Source of the DNA: Rhodocyclaceae bacterium
Lineage (GTDB): Bacteria; Pseudomonadota; Gammaproteobacteria; Burkholderiales; CAIKXV01
DNA: 64,000 nt
Assembly: GCA_020248265.1 (NCBI GenBank)
Contig: JADCHX010000024.1
Coordinates: 1 to 64,000 of the forward strand
Direction: 5' to 3'
Notes under the pieces: generated by a model
What the model saw: the letters and a program-made list of their open reading frames with translations, nothing else
Database searches by the model: none
Told to the model about the DNA's origin: nothing
Shown here: piece after piece, positions 1 through 8,216 of the stretch
Layout of the letters: each line of letters begins with the position of its first letter
Numbering within the stretch: the first letter of the stretch is position 1
Position numbers and translations under genes: made by a program

Positions 1-467
1 CCTCCGGGCGCTGCCGCGCCCGGAGGCTCCTCCTTTACCTCGCTCCGCCAGGTAGCCCCTCGCCTCGATCCGCGCAGGTGCTGTGGTGAGAGAGGAACCG
101 CACAACCGCCCGGCGGCACCAGACCGCCGTGTCGTCGCACCAGCCCATCCTCACCTCTCAACAAGGCACGGTGGTGGAGCAGACACGCGCACCGGGCTGC
201 CGGTGGAGCGAGGTAAAGGAGGAGCCGTCGGGCGCACGCGCGCCCGGCGGCGGGGGACACGAGCGGAACCGGCAGCCCGGTGCGTGTGTCCGGGCACCAT
301 CGTCGAAGATCCCGGCAGCCCGGTGCATGTATCCGGGCACGTTCCGCGCAAAGTAACGATTCGACATTACCGCGAGGTGATGCAACAATTCGCGAATCTC
401 GACGTCGGCATTGCATCCCATCCGCGCCTGCCGGCCATCCCCACGCGAACCGGGACCGCCTCACGCA
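1..467. repeat. Gene-free left edge with short direct and inverted repeats
   Basis: No convincing gene is visible. A 22-bp sequence at 25-46 recurs as an exact inverted copy at 205-226; its core reads GAGCGAGGTAAAGGAGGAGC on the plus strand of the second copy. A second unit, beginning CCGGCAGCCCGGTGC, occurs in direct orientation at 269-297 and 312-340 (43-bp period, a few mismatches) and inverted at 183-203. The segments are seen directly. Whether they are a REP-like family, a degraded mobile element or part of a structured RNA is unknown. Confidence 0.6.
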
Positions 468-605
468 ATGGCCTTCGCCCTCTTCTACGTCTTCGCGATC
501 ATCGTACTGGTACTCCATTTCACCGGATGGCTGGCGCGCAACAACCTCCAGTGGCTGGTACTCGTGCTGGCGGTGGCGGTGTTCCCGGCGGTGCTGTACC
601 TCTGA
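468..605 (+). CDS. Small hydrophobic membrane protein, 45 aa
   Basis: A 45-residue protein starting at the ATG of 468 (MAFALFYVF). It is almost wholly hydrophobic, with two probable membrane segments at about residues 3-19 and 27-44 separated by a short polar turn (GWLARNN). An in-frame ATG at 411 would add a proline/arginine-rich leader that does not look coding. It ends 17 bp before the converging aldo/keto reductase. I do not recognise a family. Such two-helix miniproteins are common in proteobacteria but function cannot be inferred. Confidence 0.5.
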   Translation: MAFALFYVFAIIVLVLHFTGWLARNNLQWLVLVLAVAVFPAVLYL

Positions 606-621
606 GCGGCGCCTGCGCCAG

Positions 622-1626
622 TCAACCGAGGCGCCTGCCTCCGACCGGGAATTTCGGATCGGTGAAGCCCGGCGTCGACGGATGGCCTGGTTTCACGTAC
701 TGGTCGATCAGCGCCTCGTCCTCGGCCGACCAGCGATAGTCGAGCGCGGCAAGGTAGTCCTCCCAGTGCTCGAGCGTGCGCGGGCCGGCCAGCACCGACG
801 ACACGCAGCGGTTGGCGAGTACCCAGTTCACCGCGTACTGCGCTGCATTGATCCCGCGCGACTGCGCATGCGCCACCACCTGCTGAGCGATCTCGACCGA
901 TTCCTTCCGGTACTCGGTCTGCATGATCCGCGCATCGTTGCGGCCAACGCGGGAATCGGCGGGCACCGGCTGTCCGGGTGCATAGCGGCCGGACAGCACA
1001 CCACGTGCGATCGGGCTATACGGCACGACGCCCAGGCCGGCATCGACGCAGGCCGGGATCAGTTCCACCTCGGCCATGCGGTTCATCGCGTTGTAGTACG
1101 GCGAACACACCACCGGCCGCGGCACGCCCAGTTTCTCGCAATGGTGGATGAAGCGGAGCATGCGCCATACCGACAGGTTAGAGAGGCCGATGTAGCGCAC
1201 CTTGCCCGAACGGATCACGTCGCCCAGCGCGAGGATGGTCTCCTCCTGTGGCGTCTCCGGGTCGTCACGGTGCAGGTACCAGACGTCGACATAGTCGGTC
1301 TTCAGGCGTCCGAGGCTGTCGTCGATCGCACGAAGGATCCACTTGCGCGACAGCCCACGCCGGTTCGGGTCGTTGCCCCAGGCGTTGCCGAACTTGGTGG
1401 CGAGCACGAACTCGTCGCGCCGCGTACCCAGCAGCCGTCCGACCATTCGCTCGGACTCGCCGGCTGCATAGCTGTCGGCGGTGTCGATGAAGTTGACGCC
1501 GGCCTCGCGCGCGGATTCGAAGATGCGCGTCGCGGTCGCCATGTCGGTCTGTTCGCCGAAGTTCATCGCGCCCAGGCAGAGGGCGGAGACGCTCAGGCCG
1601 CTGCGGCCCAGCCTGCGGTATTCCAT
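622..1626 (-). CDS. Aldo/keto reductase
   Basis: A 334-aa NADPH-dependent aldo/keto reductase that would reduce carbonyls in the cytoplasm. The start is placed at the ATG of 1626 (MEYRRLGRSGL), the usual N-terminus of the family; upstream in-frame sequence is arginine-rich and non-conserved. The catalytic tetrad is present: D48 and Y53 in DTADSY, K78 in LATKFG and H119 in YLHRDD. Length fits YhdN/Gcy-type single (beta/alpha)8 barrels. The gene diverges from the truncated haemoglobin across about 70 bp. The substrate cannot be told from the sequence. Confidence 0.92.
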   Translation of the reverse strand: MEYRRLGRSGLSVSALCLGAMNFGEQTDMATATRIFESAREAGVNFIDTADSYAAGESERMVGRLLGTRRDEFVLATKFGNAWGNDPNRRGLSRKWILRAIDDSLGRLKTDYVDVWYLHRDDPETPQEETILALGDVIRSGKVRYIGLSNLSVWRMLRFIHHCEKLGVPRPVVCSPYYNAMNRMAEVELIPACVDAGLGVVPYSPIARGVLSGRYAPGQPVPADSRVGRNDARIMQTEYRKESVEIAQQVVAHAQSRGINAAQYAVNWVLANRCVSSVLAGPRTLEHWEDYLAALDYRWSAEDEALIDQYVKPGHPSTPGFTDPKFPVGGRRLG

Positions 1627-1696
1627 CGGGACTCTCCTGCGGGTACGCCAGCGGCGATAATAAGCGTTCCGCAATCCGACCCGCTCATCGACCACC

Positions 1697-2140
1697 GTGG
1701 CCAGCAACGACAGCAACACAAGCGACGCGAAACCGCAGGGCGACGAAGGTACCGACGGGCAGCCGAGCGCCTGGGACCTGCTCGGCGGCGAACCGGTGGT
1801 GCGCCGGATCACCGACCGCTTCTACGACCTGATGGACTCGGATCCGGATTTCTTCGCTATCCGCAAGCTTCATCCAGACGATCTGTCCGGCTCGCGCGAG
1901 AAGCTGTTCCTGTTCCTCTGCGGCTGGCTCGGCGGTCCGCAGTACTACATCGAGAAGCACGGCCATCCGATGCTGCGCGCGCGTCACCTGCCCTACGCGA
2001 TCGCCACACCCGAGCGCGACCAGTGGCTGGTCTGCATGGGACGGGCGATGCTCGATTCCGGCCTCGAGGACGCACTGATGGAACGCCTGCTGCAGGCGTT
2101 CTTCACCACCGCTGACTGGATGCGCAACCGGGAAGGCTGA
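1697..2140 (+). CDS. Group II truncated haemoglobin
   Basis: A 147-aa haem protein of the trHbO (group II) class, starting at a GTG. After a polar 25-residue leader come the family landmarks: WDLLGGEP at the start of the globin, the WLGGPQYY segment, and HPMLRARH, in which H97 is the expected proximal haem ligand. Family members bind oxygen or NO and are linked to peroxide or nitrosative stress and redox balance. It shares its upstream region with the divergent aldo/keto reductase and is followed by a palindromic repeat before the converging LVIVD gene. Confidence 0.93.
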   Translation: MASNDSNTSDAKPQGDEGTDGQPSAWDLLGGEPVVRRITDRFYDLMDSDPDFFAIRKLHPDDLSGSREKLFLFLCGWLGGPQYYIEKHGHPMLRARHLPYAIATPERDQWLVCMGRAMLDSGLEDALMERLLQAFFTTADWMRNREG

Positions 2141-2148
2141 GGCGCACC

Positions 2149-2213
2149 GCCCCACGACCCTGGGGTCTGACCCTGGGGTCTGACCCTGGGGTCAGACCCC
2201 AGAGTCGTGGGGC
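2149..2213. repeat. GGGTCTGACCC palindromic repeat cluster 1 (convergent junction)
   Basis: Three tandem copies of TGGGGTCTGACCC or its complement, framed by perfect 10-bp arms GCCCCACGAC (2149-2158) and GTCGTGGGGC (2204-2213). The whole can fold into a long hairpin. It lies between the converging haemoglobin and LVIVD genes, so it could act as a bidirectional terminator. Related clusters occur at 11252-11294, 30941-31012, 36029-36059, 39348-39392 and 53611-53683. Confidence 0.85.
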
Positions 2214-2248
2214 GGACCTCGGTATGTGATCCGCTCGTCTGACTCTGG

Positions 2249-3409
2249 TCAGGTGCGTTCGAGGATGTGCAGTCCGCGCACCCGGTCGATCAGGAACATC
2301 AGCCCGCGTTCGTCGACGTAGATGTCGTTCGAGCTGATGCGGTCGACGCCCGGCGCCGGATCCGGCACGAAGTACGCGACTTCCTTCATTGCGTGCGGGC
2401 GCGAGATGTCGATGATGCGCAGGCCGTTGGCGAACCAGGTGCAGGGCACCTCGGTGCCGGTGATCTTCTCGACCGGCTGGTGGCAGCCGGTCATCTGCGG
2501 CTGCTCGCCCGGCGGCATGTCGTCGAGCTGGAAGCTCGAGAACTGTACCGGATGCTTCTCGTCGGTGACATCCACCATCCAGAGGAAGGCCGCCGGGTAA
2601 GGCGGGCAGCCCGGCATGCGCGAGACGTCCTCGTCGGCGACGACCAGCATGTCGCGGCCGTCGATCTTGAACGGTACCTTCACCGCGCTGTGCGTCGGCC
2701 ACGGGAACGGCGGGCTCCAGTCGAGGCCGGAGATGAACGTCGGCTTCGACAGGTCGTCCACGTCGAGGATCGCGAAGCCGCCATGCCACAGGCTCGTGTA
2801 CAGGCGGTTATCGTAGCGAAGCGAATGATGGATGCGGTGCGCCCAGCCGTCCCAGGTCGGGGTCTCGCCGCCCGCGGCCCATTGGCCTGGCACCCACCAG
2901 CGCCCTGCTTCCACTGGCTTCGCAGGGTCCGCCAGATCGAGCGCGACCATGATGTTGCCGACATAGCCATCCATCGTCGGCGACAGGTAGGCGTAGCGAC
3001 CGTCGAAGTCGAAGCGATGCACGCCACTGGCCGGCCCGCCGTCGGGCACGTGGGTGCAATCCCAGTCGAGGATGTGCTTCGGCTTCGCCGGATCACTGAT
3101 GTCATGGATGCTGACGCCGCCGCGGTAACCCTCAGGCAGCTTCTCGTCGCGCACTGCCCGGTTCGACAGCGTCTCACGGTTGGTGATCATGATGCCGTTG
3201 CCGACGCGCACCTTGTGCGAGTGGGTGGCGGGCGGCATCTTCAGTTCGGCCAGCAGCTTCGGATGGCGCGGGTCACGCACGTCGACGATCGAGGTGCCGT
3301 GCGGGTTGCGCATATGCCCGATGTAGGCGATGCCGCGTTCGACAACCACCTGCCCGCCGCCGGCGCAGTCATGCCAGGCCACCTGCCGGATACCCTTTGC
3401 TCTTGCCAC
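2249..3409 (-). CDS. LVIVD repeat-containing protein
   Basis: A 386-aa protein of the LVIVD-repeat type, which forms a beta-propeller-like fold. Repeats of the form (I/L)(V/I)D(V/I)xDPxxP are visible: SIVDVRDPRHPKL near residue 40, SIHDISDPAKPK near 100, ALDLADPAKPVE near 155, AILDVDDLSKPT near 215 and RIIDISRPHAMK near 325. The start is a GTG at 3409 behind a purine-rich AAGGGGAAG. No signal peptide is seen. The biochemical role is undefined. It follows the tctC gene by 84 bp and may be co-transcribed with it. Confidence 0.85.
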   Translation of the reverse strand: MARAKGIRQVAWHDCAGGGQVVVERGIAYIGHMRNPHGTSIVDVRDPRHPKLLAELKMPPATHSHKVRVGNGIMITNRETLSNRAVRDEKLPEGYRGGVSIHDISDPAKPKHILDWDCTHVPDGGPASGVHRFDFDGRYAYLSPTMDGYVGNIMVALDLADPAKPVEAGRWWVPGQWAAGGETPTWDGWAHRIHHSLRYDNRLYTSLWHGGFAILDVDDLSKPTFISGLDWSPPFPWPTHSAVKVPFKIDGRDMLVVADEDVSRMPGCPPYPAAFLWMVDVTDEKHPVQFSSFQLDDMPPGEQPQMTGCHQPVEKITGTEVPCTWFANGLRIIDISRPHAMKEVAYFVPDPAPGVDRISSNDIYVDERGLMFLIDRVRGLHILERT

Positions 3410-3493
3410 GTGTACTTCCCCTTCGCGCTGTCTTCCTGGTTTCTCGAAGCCGCCCGATGCGGCCGTAGCTGCACGCCGTGTTGCGCGCAGCCG

Positions 3494-4525
3494 CTAGTCT
3501 GCCTTGATGCCGGCCTGCCGGATCACCTTCGCCCACTTTGCCTGTTCGCTCTTCAGGTAGGCGCCGAAGGCCTCAGGCGTGCTGCCGACGAGTTCCGCGC
3601 CCTGGTTGCCCAGGCGCTCCTGCAATTCCGGCATACGCACCGACTGCACCACCGCCGCATTGAGTCGCTGCACGACGCTGCGTGGTGTCTTCACCGGGGC
3701 CACGAAGCCGAACCAGCCGGTGACCTCGTAGCCCTTGAAGCCGGATTCCGAGATGGTCGGCAGGTCGGGGAACGCCGACAGCCGCTTCAGGCTGGTGACC
3801 CCGAGCGGCCGCACCCGCCCGGCCTTGATGATCGGATGCGAGGTGACCGAGATGCTGAAGATCGCCTGGGTCTGACCGCCCATCACGTCGGCCAGCGCAG
3901 GACCACCGCCCTTGAACGGGACGTGGATCATCTCAGTGCCCGACAGCTGCTGGAACAGCGCCAGTGCCAGGTGTCCGGAACTGCCGCCGCCGGCCGACGC
4001 GACCGCGATCGTCCCCGGCTTCGCCTTCGCCAGCGCGACCAGGTCGGCGACCGTCTTCGCCGCGACGTTCGGATGCACCACCAGGATGTTCGGTACCGAG
4101 ACCGCGAGCGAGATCGGCGTGAACTCGCGGATGGGGTCGTACGGCACCTTCGTGTAGAGCACGCTGTTGATCACGAAGCCGGCATTGGCCAGCAGGAAGG
4201 TGTGGCCATCGGGATCGGATTTCGCGGTGAGCTCGCCGGCGATCATGCCGTTCGCCCCGGAGCGATGGTCGATCACCACCGGCTGGCCAGATGCCTCGGT
4301 GAGCTGTGGTCCGACCAGCCGGGCGATGAGGTCAGACGGCCCGCCCGGAGCGGAGGCTACGATCATGCGCAGCGGCCGGGTGGGCCAGGCTGCGCCTTCC
4401 CCTGCAGGCTTTGCCGTCGACTGCGCCAGCACCGGCGACACTGGCAGCACCAGCGCCGTGCACAGGCATGCGCGGCCCAGGATCACCGCGCGCGAGGACG
4501 AGGCGCGTGGCTTGGATGTGTTCAT
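3494..4525 (-). CDS. tctC: Tripartite tricarboxylate transporter solute-binding protein (TctC/Bug family)
   Basis: A 343-aa periplasmic binding protein. A signal peptide ends near VSPVLAQ (about residue 35). Family motifs are present: SAPGGPSD, the carboxylate-binding loop, and HVPFKGGGPALADV. It is downstream of tctB and tctA and separated from them by an intrinsic terminator, so it probably has its own promoter in 4526-4616. Binding proteins of this group deliver small carboxylates to TctAB. This is the only one of six such proteins in the window that sits next to a transporter. The ligand is unknown. Confidence 0.93.
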   Translation of the reverse strand: MNTSKPRASSSRAVILGRACLCTALVLPVSPVLAQSTAKPAGEGAAWPTRPLRMIVASAPGGPSDLIARLVGPQLTEASGQPVVIDHRSGANGMIAGELTAKSDPDGHTFLLANAGFVINSVLYTKVPYDPIREFTPISLAVSVPNILVVHPNVAAKTVADLVALAKAKPGTIAVASAGGGSSGHLALALFQQLSGTEMIHVPFKGGGPALADVMGGQTQAIFSISVTSHPIIKAGRVRPLGVTSLKRLSAFPDLPTISESGFKGYEVTGWFGFVAPVKTPRSVVQRLNAAVVQSVRMPELQERLGNQGAELVGSTPEAFGAYLKSEQAKWAKVIRQAGIKAD

Positions 4526-4617
4526 GGTTGCTCCTCCGGTAAAGCGGGCATTCTTCGAATGCCGCTATTGTCGCCGCAGGCGCGCCGGATCGAAAGACCG
4601 CGCGGACGACAGGCAAG

Positions 4618-4650
4618 AAAAAACCCGGAGGCCTTTCGGGCTCCGGGTTG
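4618..4650 (-). terminator. Rho-independent terminator after tctA
   Basis: Reading the minus strand, the arms AACCCGGAG and CTCCGGGTT (plus-strand 4623-4631 and 4642-4650) form a GC-rich hairpin followed by a run of seven T (plus-strand A at 4618-4624). It begins 18 bp beyond the tctA stop codon and separates tctBA from tctC. Confidence 0.9.
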
Positions 4651-4668
4651 TTTCCGCCAGGGACGCTG

Positions 4669-6189
4669 TTACTCGTCGCCCTGGAATGCCTCGTCGCGTT
4701 TCTTCCGGACCGCGGGAAGGACGACGATCAGCAGCGATGCGGCGGCCAGCACCAGGAACGCCAGGCTGATCGGACGCGTTAAGAAGACCGTCGGGTCGCC
4801 ACGCGAGATCAGCAGGGCGCGGCGCAGGTTCTCTTCCATCAGCGGCCCGAGGATGAAGCCCAGCAGCATCGGTGCCGGCTCGCAGCCGAACTTCATGAAC
4901 GCGTAGCCGACCACCCCGAAGAACGCCATCAGCAGCGGATCCTGGATGCTGTTGTTCAGGCTGTAGGTACCGATGCACATGAACAGCAGGATCGCCGGGA
5001 ACAGCATGCGGTAAGGCACTTTCAACAGCTGCACCCACATGCCGATCAGCGGCAGGTTCAGGATCACCAGCATCAGGTTGCCGACCCACATCGAGGCGAT
5101 CAGACCCCAGAACAGGTCAGGACGCGCAGTCATCACCTGCGGACCCGGGGCGATACCCTGGATCATCAGCGCGCCGAGCATCAGTGCCATCGTGCCGGAA
5201 CCCGGGATACCCAGGGTCAGGGTCGGGATGAACGCGGTCTGGGCGGCGGCGTTGTTCGCCGACTCCGGACCTGCAACCCCACGGATGTCACCATGGCCGA
5301 ACTGCGAGTTGTCCTTGGCGACCTTCTTCTCGACCGCATAGCTGGCGAACGAAGCCACCACAGGACCGGTGCCGGGCAGCGTGCCGAAGAACGCTCCGAT
5401 TGCGGTGCCACGCACGATCGCACCCGACGAGTCCTTGATGTCGACCCATCGCGGCATCAGACCACTCACCTTGTCGGTGAACACCTGCCGCTGGTCGTCC
5501 GGCGTCTCGAGGTTCTTGATGATCTCGCCCAGGCCGAAGAAGGCCATTGCGATCACCACGAAGCCGATACCGTCGGACAGGCCCGGCAGGCCGAAGGTGA
5601 AGCGCGACATGCCCGAGTTCACGTCGGTGCCGATGATGCCGAACAGCAGGCCGACGACGATCATGCCCAGGGCCTTGAGCAGCGAACCGCGCGCAAGCAC
5701 CGCCGAGGCGATCAGGCCGAACACCATCAGCGAGAAGTACTCGGGCGCCCCGAACTTCAGTGCGATCTCGGCCAGCGGCGGTGCGGCGAACGCGATGATC
5801 AGCGTGCAGACCGTGCCAGCGAAGAACGAACCGATCGCCGAGACCGCGAGCGCATGACCCGCACGCCCGTTCTTGGCCATCGCGTGGCCATCGAGACAGG
5901 TCACCACGGACGACGACTCGCCAGGCAGGTTGACCAGCACTGCGGTGGTCGAGCCACCGTAGGCCGCGCCGTAGTAGATGCCGGCCAGCATGATCATCGC
6001 GCCGACCGGCGGCAGCGAGAACGTGGTGGGCAGCAGCAGCGCGATGGCCGCAACGGGGCCGATACCCGGAAGCACGCCCACCAGCGTGCCCAGCAGGCAG
6101 CCGACGAAGCAGTACAGCAGGTTCTCGAGGCTCACGGCAACCCCGAAACCCATGATCAGGTTGCCGAAAATGTCGTTGAAGAATTCCAT
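4669..6189 (-). CDS. tctA: Tripartite tricarboxylate transporter large permease TctA
   Basis: A 506-aa polytopic inner-membrane protein with about eleven hydrophobic helices. It has the characteristic glycine-rich motifs of the family: GVLPGIGPV near residue 40, FGTLPGTGPVV near 270 and LGIPGSGTMA near 325. TctA is the secondary-transport core that moves carboxylates with the help of TctB and a periplasmic binding protein. It starts 4 bp after the tctB stop codon, so the two are surely translated from one message. A strong terminator follows the gene. Confidence 0.97.
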   Translation of the reverse strand: MEFFNDIFGNLIMGFGVAVSLENLLYCFVGCLLGTLVGVLPGIGPVAAIALLLPTTFSLPPVGAMIMLAGIYYGAAYGGSTTAVLVNLPGESSSVVTCLDGHAMAKNGRAGHALAVSAIGSFFAGTVCTLIIAFAAPPLAEIALKFGAPEYFSLMVFGLIASAVLARGSLLKALGMIVVGLLFGIIGTDVNSGMSRFTFGLPGLSDGIGFVVIAMAFFGLGEIIKNLETPDDQRQVFTDKVSGLMPRWVDIKDSSGAIVRGTAIGAFFGTLPGTGPVVASFASYAVEKKVAKDNSQFGHGDIRGVAGPESANNAAAQTAFIPTLTLGIPGSGTMALMLGALMIQGIAPGPQVMTARPDLFWGLIASMWVGNLMLVILNLPLIGMWVQLLKVPYRMLFPAILLFMCIGTYSLNNSIQDPLLMAFFGVVGYAFMKFGCEPAPMLLGFILGPLMEENLRRALLISRGDPTVFLTRPISLAFLVLAAASLLIVVLPAVRKKRDEAFQGDE

Positions 6190-6193
6190 TCGA

Positions 6194-6730
6194 TCAGCTC
6201 CCGAACATGAGGCGAAGCGGGTGAATAATCAGGCTGAACAGTTCGCCGAGTGCCTTGCCCAGACTTTCCTCCCAGAACGTATGGAACGGGACGCCAAGGC
6301 CCTTCTGGAACACGAAGATCGCGATGCACAGCAGCACGACGAAGTTGACGGTGAACTCGATCGGGCGGAAGTTCCTGATCGATGCGTTGGCCAGGACCAG
6401 CATCGACAGCACCGCGATCACCAGGCCTACCGTGTCGATCAGCAGCGCGAATACGGCTACCGAGGCGGGCATCAGGGCCAGCGGGACGACTGCCCACTTG
6501 GTGGTGACGTCTTCGGGGCCGGGATCCTTGAAGAAGGAGCGGCCGCCGACGATCCCACCGATGATGATCATTGCCCAGCCGAGGTAGGTCGGGAAGTAAC
6601 CCGGTCCCATGCGCATCGCCCGGCCGAGCGGATAGTCCTTCGACAGGTAGACGGCCAGGATACCCAGGCCGAGAAACATGACGCCGGCCCAGAAATCCTG
6701 GTGGTTGGACCGGAATTTGAACGCACCCAT
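6194..6730 (-). CDS. tctB: Tripartite tricarboxylate transporter small permease TctB
   Basis: A 178-aa membrane protein with four to five predicted helices, for example at residues 15-30, 38-60, 78-115 and 120-140. TctB is the small subunit that partners TctA. The start is the ATG at 6730 preceded by GGAGGG at good spacing. It is the first gene of the tctBA unit. The 350 bp upstream carry no other gene and should hold the promoter, but I cannot point to convincing -35 and -10 boxes. Confidence 0.93.
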   Translation of the reverse strand: MGAFKFRSNHQDFWAGVMFLGLGILAVYLSKDYPLGRAMRMGPGYFPTYLGWAMIIIGGIVGGRSFFKDPGPEDVTTKWAVVPLALMPASVAVFALLIDTVGLVIAVLSMLVLANASIRNFRPIEFTVNFVVLLCIAIFVFQKGLGVPFHTFWEESLGKALGELFSLIIHPLRLMFGS

Positions 6731-7084
6731 TTGATCCCTCCGTTACATGATTTGCCGCGAATCGTTCGGAAAGGCGATTGTGACTGCATCGCTCTGATCT
6801 TGAATCCTCCACCTTCGGCCATACCTTCTGAACCGTTGGCGTACTCACCTTTCGGCCGTACTGGAACATCCCGCTGCGGAAGCGTCCGGCAGCCGCCGCG
6901 CAGGGCACGGCCCGAGCGAAAAGTGCGCAACGTTACCACAGGTGTACCGGCCTCCGGCTAGGGGTCTTCCCACCTTTCGATGCTGCGCCGCAGCGTGCCT
7001 GCCGCACCCGGAAAAACCGTCACCCACCAGTATCCCGGTTGCACCTTTCCCCTACCTTACCTCACCTTTCCAGCCCGCCGGATG
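6731..7084. other. Non-coding stretch upstream of tctB
   Basis: About 350 bp without a supportable gene on either strand; short reading frames here are arginine- and proline-rich and lack family resemblance. It presumably contains the tctBA promoter. Beyond it lie the remnants of a lyase gene. Confidence 0.5.
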
Positions 7085-7503
7085 CACACACGCATGCCAG
7101 CATCCGGTCGACGATGAACGGTGCGAGGCCGATGCAGGTCGTCCAGGCTCGAGCGCAGCCGCCTGACGTCGACCACCAGCCCCGCGAGCACGGTCTTCAT
7201 CTGGTCCAGCATGGCGCCGACGCCCATGCAGATCTCGGGCAACCCCTTCCATTCGACCTTCCAGGTCGCGCCGGAAAAGGGCGCGCGCCTCGCGCAAATG
7301 CAGCTCCGTGCCGGTGTCGAGCGTATCCTGCGCCGTCGGCCGGCAACGCAGCCGTTTGCCTTGATCCGGAAGTCACGGATGCTGCAGCGCACGCAGCTCC
7401 GGCAAGAGCGGATGCCGTGTCGTCCGGATGCCCTGGGCGACCGCTTCGATGTCGAGCGACTCGACCCTGGCATGCGCCTCGATGTCATCGGCCGCCGCCC
7501 GGC
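7085..7503 (-). pseudogene. Remnant of a fumarase/PcaB-superfamily lyase
   Basis: On the minus strand, three out-of-frame pieces resemble 3-carboxymuconate cycloisomerase or adenylosuccinate lyase proteins, in the correct order. First is an N-terminal piece (about 7503-7384) reading ARVESLDIEAVAQGIRTT, then RHPLLPELRALQ, then a stop. Second is PTAQDTLDTGTELHLREA (about 7342-7260), the conserved TTQDxxDT region. Third is WKVEWKGLPEICMGVGAM followed by AGLVVDVRRLRSSLD (about 7263-7140), the late helical region. The second and third pieces abut, which implies an internal deletion of several hundred bases. Frameshifts separate the rest. It is a dead gene. Superfamily assignment is by motif recognition only. 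Confidence 0.62.
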
Positions 7504-7547
7504 GTTACCATTCGGGCCCTTCCGCCCAGACGCATGCGAGTCGATCG

Positions 7548-8174
7548 ATGAAGAATCACCAGCGGTTCCGCACCTTCGTTGCGGACTTCACCCGGCTGTT
7601 CGACACCGGCGCCGGTACCGCGATTCCCGATGAAGACCTGCTGCTCGACCGTGGCGCGGTCCTGCTCGCCCGCCTGATCGGCACCGACGACTGGCTGCCC
7701 GAAGAAGCGGCACGTCCGCACCCGAAGTACTACCAGCAGTACCTCCTGCACTGCGATGCGCTAGAGCGCTTTTCGGTGGTCAGCTTCGTGTGGGGGCCCG
7801 GCCAACGCACGCCGGTCCATGACCACGGGACCTGGGGCATGGTCGGCGTGCTGCGCGGTGCCGAGCATTCGCGCCGCTATGCACGGGCGGGCGCCGGCGA
7901 ACCGCTGATCGTCGGCGACAGCCAACGGCTGGAGCAGGGACACATAGACCTGCTGTCGCCGCGCGAGGGCGACATCCATGAAGTGAGCAACGCCCTGCCA
8001 GACCGTCCGTCGATCAGCATCCATGTGTACGGTGCGAACATCGGCGGCGTGAGACGCCATGTGTACGAACCCGAGACCGGCGTCGAGAAGCCCTTCGTGT
8101 CGGGCTACTCCAGCGCGCAGATTCCGAACTTCTGGGACCGGTCGGACGAGGTGCGCGCACACCTGGTCCGGTAG
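7548..8174 (+). CDS. Cysteine dioxygenase-type thiol dioxygenase
   Basis: A 208-aa cupin protein of the cysteine dioxygenase family, which oxidises a small thiol (cysteine or 3-mercaptopropionate) to its sulfinate at a mononuclear Fe(II). The likely iron ligands are H91 and H93 in PVHDHGTWG and H144 in GDIHEV; bacterial members use this three-histidine site. The start is placed at the ATG of 7548 (MKNHQRFRTF). A quinone oxidoreductase follows after 42 bp on the same strand and may share the transcript. Which thiol is used cannot be decided here. Confidence 0.9.
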   Translation: MKNHQRFRTFVADFTRLFDTGAGTAIPDEDLLLDRGAVLLARLIGTDDWLPEEAARPHPKYYQQYLLHCDALERFSVVSFVWGPGQRTPVHDHGTWGMVGVLRGAEHSRRYARAGAGEPLIVGDSQRLEQGHIDLLSPREGDIHEVSNALPDRPSISIHVYGANIGGVRRHVYEPETGVEKPFVSGYSSAQIPNFWDRSDEVRAHLVR

Positions 8175-8216
8175 CCTCCCTCCACCTCTCCCCGATCCCC
8201 ACCGAGCCATACCGCC

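Noticed and set aside
269-340. Direct repeats as a possible CRISPR array
   Set aside because: Only two direct copies, the repeats differ from each other, the intervening sequence is about 14 bp and no cas genes are present.
83-739. Open frame of 218 codons at the left edge
   Set aside because: Arg/Pro/Gly-rich, crosses the repeat region and overlaps the small membrane gene and the end of the reductase gene; no family resemblance.
3866-3877. A TGGGTCTGACCG match to the repeat core
   Set aside because: It lies in the middle of tctC, encodes ordinary family sequence (GGQTQA) and has no palindromic partner.
2267-4906. Open frame of 879 codons on the plus strand
   Set aside because: Antisense to the LVIVD gene and tctC; low-complexity shadow composition.
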